Shown in pieces: positions 15,275 through 20,504 of a DNA stretch of 20,504 nt (the stretch's first letter is position 1; each line of letters starts with the position of its first letter). The stretch is from a virus, in IMG/VR virus record IMGVR_UViG_3300047287_000181, positions 1 to 20,504 of that record; one strand, 5' to 3'. A model generated the notes under the pieces. It was not told where the DNA came from. It did no database searches and worked only from the letters and a program-made list of their open reading frames with translations. A program made the translations under genes and the position numbers.

Positions 15275-16588
15275 ATGAAACAACCTTTTGAAATTATCCA
15301 AGAGCTAGAGTCTGATAACAGTAGACTCTTCAAAGAAGATGTTATTAAACAAACTGCCGAAGCTGGCAATGACATTTTCTTTGAAGGATGTAAGATGGCA
15401 TTTGATGCTATGATTACATTTGGTGTTAAGCAAGTGCCTACGCACGGTGGACCTGACGGACAAGGACTTCCTTGGGACGCCTTTGTTGAGCTAGCAGAAA
15501 ATCTTCGTACCCGTGCGATCACTGGCAACGAAGCACGTCAGGCTATTGAGCTTTGCCTAAGTGCGGCCAAGCAAGACGAATGGAATTTCTGGTATCGCCG
15601 TATTCTTATCAAAGACTTGCGTTGCGGTGTCAGTGAAAAGACTGTCAACAATGTCGTTGGCAAAAAATTTAAACAATATGCTATACCAGTTTTTAGCTGT
15701 CAGCTTGCTCATGATAGTGCTAATCATGAATCGAAAGTATCTGGACGCAAACTTATCGAAGTTAAACTCGACGGGGTCCGCGTTATCACTGTTGTTTATC
15801 CAGATGGGCGTGTTGATCAGTATAGCCGTAACGGTAAAGAGCTTGTTAACTTCCCACATGTGAAAGAACAGTTGGCAAAGGTTGCTGGACAGTTTACTGA
15901 AGCAATGGTACTAGACGGCGAAATCATGTCGGGTAGTTTCCAAGACTTGATGAAACAAATCCATCGCAAAAGCGATGCACAAGCCCAAGATGCTGTGCTT
16001 AATCTGTTTGACGCACTGCCATTGGTGCAGTTTGAAAAAGGCATTAGCCCTACTACACAAACTCAGCGCAGTGAATGGCTTAATGCGTGGTTCAGTTCTA
16101 ACAAAGATGCGTTGCCCAATGTAACTGTAGTTGGACAAGAACTTGTTGACTTGGACTCTGCCGAAGGGCAAAAGCGATACAAAGAAATTAATGCACAGGC
16201 CATTGCTGGTGGCTACGAAGGCATCATGCTTAAAGATATTGATGCTCCTTACGAAGTTAAACGTAGTGTAGCATGGCTTAAACTTAAACCATTCATCGAA
16301 GTCAGCTTGAATGTAATCGGTGTAGAGGAAGGAACTGGTCGCAATGAAGGAAGACTTGGCGCAATTATTTGTGAAGGTGACGACGACGGAAAATTTATCA
16401 CCGTTAACGTTGGTAGCGGTTTCACTGACGCTAACAGGGATGATTATTGGACTGCTAAAAATCGACTTCTTGGGCAAGTCGTTGAAGTTCGTGCAGACGC
16501 AGTTACACAGAACCAGGATGGTTCTTATTCGCTCAGGTTTCCACGGTTCTTACGTTTCCGAGGCTTCGAAGCTGGCGAGAAAATCTAA
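15275..16588 (+). CDS. ATP-dependent DNA ligase
   Basis: The 437-residue product has all core nucleotidyltransferase motifs in order: motif I K164-L-D-G (EVKLDGVR, the AMP-accepting lysine), SRNGKEL (184-190), motif III LDGEIM (213-218), motif IV EGIMLKD (315-321), and motif V AWLKLKP (333-339). A C-terminal OB-fold (about 343-434) ends RFPRFLRFRG. It seals nicks in duplex DNA using ATP, as T4 gp30 does (487 aa), acting in replication and repair. The N-terminal 130 residues are a helical domain, as in phage ligases. The ATG follows the LPD29-like gene by 12 bases with AGGA as ribosome site. The 79-residue gene follows after 10 bases. All key residues are present; no sign of decay. Confidence 0.95.
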   Translation: MKQPFEIIQELESDNSRLFKEDVIKQTAEAGNDIFFEGCKMAFDAMITFGVKQVPTHGGPDGQGLPWDAFVELAENLRTRAITGNEARQAIELCLSAAKQDEWNFWYRRILIKDLRCGVSEKTVNNVVGKKFKQYAIPVFSCQLAHDSANHESKVSGRKLIEVKLDGVRVITVVYPDGRVDQYSRNGKELVNFPHVKEQLAKVAGQFTEAMVLDGEIMSGSFQDLMKQIHRKSDAQAQDAVLNLFDALPLVQFEKGISPTTQTQRSEWLNAWFSSNKDALPNVTVVGQELVDLDSAEGQKRYKEINAQAIAGGYEGIMLKDIDAPYEVKRSVAWLKLKPFIEVSLNVIGVEEGTGRNEGRLGAIICEGDDDGKFITVNVGSGFTDANRDDYWTAKNRLLGQVVEVRADAVTQNQDGSYSLRFPRFLRFRGFEAGEKI

Positions 16589-16598
16589 TAGGGTAATT

Positions 16599-16838
16599 AT
16601 GACACCAGAAACAGTAAAGGCAATGTTATATGGAGGCTTAAAAGAGCTAACAAACAATAAGAAGTATTTTCGCAAAAGCGATATTGGCCGCAAGCATGAG
16701 TATAGCGGCTGGACTGAAGACGGTGCTTCTGAAGTCAATGAGTTCGTCAAACTGATGACCACGCAGTTGCTAATAGCAGAAGATACTGCCATTGAAGATA
16801 AAGCAAAAGATATGGTTATGGAGAACTTAAAGAAATAA
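16599..16838 (+). CDS. Small conserved phage protein of unknown function
   Basis: The 79-residue product starts at the ATG at 16599, ten bases after the ligase stop; the frame is open further upstream but only inside the ligase gene. It reads MTPETVKAMLYGGLKELTNN, then KYFRKSDIGRKHEYSGWTED and ends in helices (EFVKLMTTQLLIAEDTAIED, KDMVMENLKK). It is highly helical, with an SDIGR/GWTE core that I recall from small unnamed phage proteins. No function is known to me. The ribosome site is weak (ATAGGG). It is the last gene of the P3 unit, and its last 23 bases overlap the end of the leftward gene at 16816. The intrinsic terminator 61 bases downstream should end this transcript. Confidence 0.8.
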   Translation: MTPETVKAMLYGGLKELTNNKKYFRKSDIGRKHEYSGWTEDGASEVNEFVKLMTTQLLIAEDTAIEDKAKDMVMENLKK

Positions 16839-17301
16839 GTTCCAACGTTGGATCTGCTCGCAGTATTTCCAGCACATCAGTTGTAGGTATCTTAAATTTA
16901 ATACTGGCATAAACCATGCCAGTATTTTTCACATCCCACATTAAAGGATCGGTTTGTATGTCTACAAAATATGCCTTTCCTTGTTCCAACAAAATACGTT
17001 CGCTGTCTTGTGTACAATAATACTGCTCGCCCGCGGTATGCAAGTGCATGATCATACAAGTGAACCACATGCTCTTTCCATAGTGATGTCGAAGTGTGGG
17101 ACCGTACATACTATAGCTAGGTTCTATAGCAATGTCCTTTACACTAGCAGGTATACGAGTTAAGAATTCTTGTTTGTGTTCTCCCACTGGAGTAACAGAT
17201 TTCTTATGCTGGGCAATGTGTATCTTATCCCAGTTAATCCATCGCAAATTGTCTTCTCTCCATCTGTTAGGAAAGTTAATTCCTTTGAGTTCGTATATCA
17301 T
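16816..17301 (-). CDS. Oxygenase-fold protein apparently lacking the metal ligands
   Basis: The 161-residue product looks like a relative of the aspartyl/asparaginyl hydroxylase-like protein encoded at 12645-13349. LLEQGKAYFVD (104-114) matches IEQGRVYYVN there, and KSMWFTCMIMHLH matches REFRLACFVKNV. The HxD pair has become HHY (72-74) and the distal histidine position is occupied by Asp/Pro, so catalysis by Fe(II) is doubtful. It might be a structural or binding version of the fold, or a cupin-like protein assigned wrongly. Its ATG overlaps the stop of the gp5-like gene (ATGA), so it is translated with the tail genes. Its 3' third contains the rightward terminator. This comparison is by eye; the relation is suggestive only. 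Confidence 0.7.
   Translation of the reverse strand: MIYELKGINFPNRWREDNLRWINWDKIHIAQHKKSVTPVGEHKQEFLTRIPASVKDIAIEPSYSMYGPTLRHHYGKSMWFTCMIMHLHTAGEQYYCTQDSERILLEQGKAYFVDIQTDPLMWDVKNTGMVYASIKFKIPTTDVLEILRADPTLELISLSSP
16900..16929 (+). terminator. Rho-independent terminator for the ligase unit
   Basis: AATACTGGCAT (16900-16910), loop AAACC, ATGCCAGTATT (16916-16926) is a perfect 11-bp stem running into TTTTT (16925-16929). The T run is on the plus strand, so it ends transcripts coming from the ligase and the 79-residue gene. It lies inside the leftward gene at 16816-17301. Confidence 0.85.
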
Positions 17302-19259
17302 GTTACTGCATTACCTTTAACGCCAGCCCATTGACGTTTTTGTACTTCAGTTGGTGCGCCAAAAATAGGCTTGTATCTTCCAGGACTTAGCTCTGGTCCT
17401 TTAACTTGTGCCTTACTATTTTCAATCTGACCTTTGGCCGCCTTGTAGCCTTCTTTTTCTAACTGTGCTCTAGTTAACCCTTGTGGGTAGTTACCAGATT
17501 TCATAACTTGAGCTTCTTTTAAGCGGCGTGCATTTTCATGCGGGCAACTGCTAATACAGTTAGCAACGTTTTCCCAATCACCTGCTTTGCCGTAATCTTT
17601 AATGTTTTTATTTTTATAACTTAAAGATCCCATGCCGCCCGCGCCCATGTTATAGCTACAACTAATCAACGCATCAAATGCGTTTTGTGTTAGCTTACAT
17701 CCTTTGAACGCACTCTTAACTGCATTTTCAAATTGTTGTACGTCAACTAGGAACTTATTGTAGGCCGCATCATATGTCATACCGTTTTCAAAGTCACTAG
17801 GTTTGTCGTATCTCTTACCGTCCTGCAAGTGTCCAAATCCAATGCTATGTGCTCTAAAGTCCCAATACTCAATAGGACGATAACGTTCCATACCTAGAAT
17901 GAAGTCTGCGCCTGGCTTACTTAAATGTAGCCCGGCAATGTCAACTGCATTTTTTGTATCTACGTTAGCATTTGGTTCAATGCCAGTAGTGTCCAACGGT
18001 GTACTACTTGCATTAGGGTCAGCAGGTAAGCCAGGGCCACCATCGGCCGCTGTTTGTTGTTCGCTACGTGTTTTGCTAGATAGTCCTGGGTTAGGTAAAT
18101 TAACGTGACCTCTCCATGGTTCATGTTCTGGCACACGACTTGCAATACTACTACGAACACTGGTGTTAACTGCCAAGCCGTTTTCGTCAGGAGTTTCTGG
18201 ACTGTCTGGGGCAGGACCATTTAAGTGTAGTTGGGCGCCGCCTAGTACTAGGTTACCGCCAGCTCCTACGTGCGCGGCTCCCATGGCTCCTAATCTTAAA
18301 TCGCCACCGACAATTAAGTTACCGTTGCCAGCAACACTGATCTTTAAATCACTGCCGCTGTTCATTTGTATCTTGCCGGCCGCTTCTAAGTTTATGTCTT
18401 TACCAGCTCTAAAGTTAATATCGCCTAAGGTATGCATGTTAATGCCGCCCTCTGCGTATGCATCGATGTGCCCGTCTGCACTTAATTCAAACCATGCAGT
18501 ACCATCTCGGTTGATCAAATAAATCATACCAAAGGTATCGTTGATAAAAATTTGAGCACCGTTTTGTGTACGTAATCTAATGTAAGCGTTCTTACTGTCG
18601 TCGTCCATTACAAACTGATGTTGTCCTGGAGTTAATATTCCGTATACCTTACTAATGTCATCGCGTTGTGCGCCACTGGTACTATTACCACGTAAAAAGT
18701 CTGTAGTCAGTCCTTGGTCATCTAATGCGTCTGCTAATGTTGGATGGCGAGGACGAAGGCTGGAGTCGTTGTCCAAGTCGCGTTTGTTTTTCTCTGCACT
18801 TGGATAAGTTTCTGCATTTTGTGTTTCGCCGTAAGTCTTACCAAAAGGAATACCAGGAACAGTATATGTATTAGAGTCCTGATACAAACACGCAAACCAA
18901 ACACCTTTTGTAACGTCTCCGTTAGGGAAACATACTAGAACTTCGTTGTTAATGTCGGGAGGCACAAACCACATACCATAAGCACGTTGAGTTTCTGTAC
19001 TGCTCTTTGGATTAGATCCTGTTGCATGTGGGTCACTGGCTCCAGCAAAAGGACTAGCGTAACTTACTGTGGTCCATGACAAGCTGTCTGCTGGATCGCT
19101 TTTAAATTCAGGAATCCAAACACGTAAACGTCCCATGCCTTTGTCGTCTGCATTATCTTTGACAATGGCTAGATATATGCCCATGGGCATATTAATTCTA
19201 CTTGCGGTATCGTCCCTTGACTGTGGCCTTACTTTACTGGCCGCGTTACTAATTGCCAT
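17298..19259 (-). CDS. 5: Baseplate hub/needle protein gp5-like with C-terminal GH24 lysozyme
   Basis: The 653-residue product has an N-terminal gp5 OB-fold (about 26-135: MGIYLAIVKDNADDKGMGRL), a repetitive beta-helix needle (about 210-345, with steps such as GGINMHTLGDINFRAGKDI and GGDLRLGAMGAAHVGAGGNL), a Pro/Ala-rich linker (346-445), and a C-terminal T4-lysozyme-like domain (about 447-600). In the lysozyme, GMERYRPIEYWDFRAHSIGF GH aligns E458, D467 and S472 with T4 lysozyme E11, D20 and T26; the E-to-D spacing of nine is conserved. The protein pierces the outer membrane and digests peptidoglycan. In T4 gp5 the lysozyme sits between OB-fold and needle, so the order here is different. It follows the preceding gene by TAA-TAA-ATG and overlaps the next by ATGA. 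Function is clear; the C-terminal tail (600-653) is unassigned. Confidence 0.9.
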   Translation of the reverse strand: MAISNAASKVRPQSRDDTASRINMPMGIYLAIVKDNADDKGMGRLRVWIPEFKSDPADSLSWTTVSYASPFAGASDPHATGSNPKSSTETQRAYGMWFVPPDINNEVLVCFPNGDVTKGVWFACLYQDSNTYTVPGIPFGKTYGETQNAETYPSAEKNKRDLDNDSSLRPRHPTLADALDDQGLTTDFLRGNSTSGAQRDDISKVYGILTPGQHQFVMDDDSKNAYIRLRTQNGAQIFINDTFGMIYLINRDGTAWFELSADGHIDAYAEGGINMHTLGDINFRAGKDINLEAAGKIQMNSGSDLKISVAGNGNLIVGGDLRLGAMGAAHVGAGGNLVLGGAQLHLNGPAPDSPETPDENGLAVNTSVRSSIASRVPEHEPWRGHVNLPNPGLSSKTRSEQQTAADGGPGLPADPNASSTPLDTTGIEPNANVDTKNAVDIAGLHLSKPGADFILGMERYRPIEYWDFRAHSIGFGHLQDGKRYDKPSDFENGMTYDAAYNKFLVDVQQFENAVKSAFKGCKLTQNAFDALISCSYNMGAGGMGSLSYKNKNIKDYGKAGDWENVANCISSCPHENARRLKEAQVMKSGNYPQGLTRAQLEKEGYKAAKGQIENSKAQVKGPELSPGRYKPIFGAPTEVQKRQWAGVKGNAVT

Positions 19260-19262
19260 TTA

Positions 19263-20504
19263 TTATTTCTTTGCGTTTGGTACTTTGGCTCCTGCCGTGT
19301 CTGCACCTTTTTGTACTGCGCCTTTGGTTGCGTTAACTGCGGCCGCAGAATCTTTTTGTTGTTTTTCAACTGCTTCTTTGCTAACACCTAAGTAACTAGC
19401 AATAATGTTAGCGTCTCTAACACCATGGATCTTTTGCACAAACGTTCCCTTGAAGGTGTGCTCAACTGTAGTGGCCAAGTAAAGTCCGCTAATCATTTGG
19501 TTTTGATCAAACTTCATTAAGCCGTCTGCAGGATCGTAGTCGCTAGGTGTTTGTACTGTTAGATAGAAATAGTTGCCGCCTTTGTTGTAATCTGCCAGAG
19601 TCATGTTAGAGTTTTTCATGTCTGCATTACCGCCTAGTTTTTCTAACAAAATACTATTAGGTGTTCCGAACCAGAACGGATCTCCTACGATTTCAATATC
19701 AATAGCACACAAGTCTGCGCTGGCACGTAGTTGGTTAAAGATGTAACCAAAGCTACCGCGGTTATTACTAAACGGGCTTTCTACACCTTCGGTACTTTCT
19801 TTATCTGTATCGTCTTCTAAGAATCTATTCAACAACCAGCCTGCGTTAACACTATTGTCGTCTACTACACCTTGGCTGTCCTGATATGTTAGGCCGCTAA
19901 CACGTAGCTGATGAGGAGGTGCCTTAGGAGCATTTTGTCCAAACTTTTTAATAGGACCCAACAACGTAGTTGCGGCTTCTTGTTTGGCTTTCATCACGGG
20001 GTTATTGGCTTGTTCCTGTACTAAACGTGCTTCTTCTTTTTCTCTATTGTTAAACAAGTAAACGCCTTTGCCTTCTCTAACTTCTTTTAACTTTTGTGCG
20101 TTGTCTTTCCATTCTTTACGTGCCTTGTCAATTGCGGCACGTTCGCCTTCTGGATTACCTTTAATCTTAGGACCGTGCTGGCTAGTGTCTGCAAATGCAG
20201 TACCGTTAGTTGGCACAGGTTGGAAGAACGCATTGTTTAGTGTAATCTTAAAAGATCTTACTTCAGTGTTCATACCTGTATAAAAGTAATCATAACGCTT
20301 GTTAAGCATATTAAGTACTTTTAGTTTTTCGTAACGCTTCTTAACTGTTTCCCTATTAACTGCATCGTCTCCGCCTTGTTGCGAATCTTGGTCCGCTGGT
20401 GTAATTACCTGCGGGGTAACAAACGACATGATTTTATATGTGATCTTTTTAGCGTAGTCTTTTGTATAGCTATCAAACTCTATGGCTTGTGTATATGTTT
20501 GCAC
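19263..20504 (-). CDS. Probable baseplate hub/tail structural protein (partial, C-terminal part)
   Basis: At least 413 codons end at 19263; the frame is open to the window edge, so the true start is probably outside and the GTG at 20504 need not be the start. The sequence contains KRYDYFYTGMNTEVRSFKIT (about 70-88), which recalls a structural-protein family of T4-like marine phages found near the hub genes, and SGLYLATTVEHTFKGTFVQK before a Lys/Ala-rich C-terminus (KQQKDSAAAVNATKGAVQKG). A charged helical segment with many Lys/Glu lies near residues 120-175. It is immediately upstream of the gp5-like gene (TAA TAA ATG), so a hub partner such as a gp27-like protein is a fair guess. No enzymatic motif is visible. 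Confidence 0.8.
   Translation of the reverse strand: MQTYTQAIEFDSYTKDYAKKITYKIMSFVTPQVITPADQDSQQGGDDAVNRETVKKRYEKLKVLNMLNKRYDYFYTGMNTEVRSFKITLNNAFFQPVPTNGTAFADTSQHGPKIKGNPEGERAAIDKARKEWKDNAQKLKEVREGKGVYLFNNREKEEARLVQEQANNPVMKAKQEAATTLLGPIKKFGQNAPKAPPHQLRVSGLTYQDSQGVVDDNSVNAGWLLNRFLEDDTDKESTEGVESPFSNNRGSFGYIFNQLRASADLCAIDIEIVGDPFWFGTPNSILLEKLGGNADMKNSNMTLADYNKGGNYFYLTVQTPSDYDPADGLMKFDQNQMISGLYLATTVEHTFKGTFVQKIHGVRDANIIASYLGVSKEAVEKQQKDSAAAVNATKGAVQKGADTAGAKVPNAKK

Noticed and set aside
15259-16477. Leftward frames of 75-188 codons across the ligase region
   Set aside because: Antisense shadows of the ligase and LPD29-like genes, with low-complexity Ser/Phe/Cys-rich translations and no sensible starts.
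16344-16598. Upstream extension of the 79-residue protein
   Set aside because: The extra 85 codons overlap the ligase gene in another frame; the ATG at 16599 fits the gap after the ligase stop.

Overview
The window looks like part of the genome of a T4-like contractile-tailed phage (myovirus). The evidence is a run of leftward (minus strand) baseplate genes: a gp25-like wedge protein, a long gp6-like wedge protein, a giant structural protein, and a gp5-like OB-fold/needle/lysozyme protein. The rest is densely packed small genes with overlapping start and stop codons. The wedge proteins resemble the marine/cyanophage branch of the T4 superfamily more than T4 itself. The host cannot be read from the sequence, but strong TTGACA/TATAAT promoters point to a bacterium with ordinary sigma70-type recognition.

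Layout, left to right. Positions 1-6995 (minus) are one open frame of at least 2331 codons that runs off the left edge. It starts one base after gp6 (6997-10224, minus), which follows gp25 (10234-10599, minus) and an 80-residue unknown (10632-10874, minus). A divergent rightward gene (10929-11330) of a conserved unknown phage family follows. Next is a leftward four-gene cassette in which every junction overlaps (11327-13885/13909): HNH endonuclease, aspartyl/asparaginyl-hydroxylase-like oxygenase, QueC-like PP-loop ATPase, and 2OG-Fe(II) oxygenase. A rightward, probably early, module (13956-16838) carries a Cys-rich zinc-ribbon protein, a WGR-like small protein, an 88-residue unknown, an LPD29-like protein, an ATP-dependent DNA ligase and a 79-residue unknown. 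It ends at a strong intrinsic terminator that lies inside an opposing gene. The right end returns to leftward structural genes: the C-terminal part of a probable hub/tail protein, the gp5-like protein, and a small protein that resembles a metal-less oxygenase.

How the parts work together. The leftward genes make the baseplate hub and wedges. The rightward genes are each preceded by near-copies of one sigma70-type promoter. Its 17-bp spacer and flanks form a 9-3-9 inverted repeat (ACAATAAAT-CCA-ATTTATTGT), which looks like a built-in operator and suggests coordinated control of the non-structural genes. Candidate T4-late-like boxes (AATAAATA; TAAATATT) precede some leftward genes.

Most notable points: the palindromic promoter family; a gp5-like protein with its lysozyme at the C-terminus instead of between OB-fold and needle; the oxygenase/QueC-like/HNH cassette; the giant ORF; and the terminator encoded inside an antisense coding region. 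There are no gene-free stretches over 300 bases. I saw no tRNA, CRISPR or insertion sequence.
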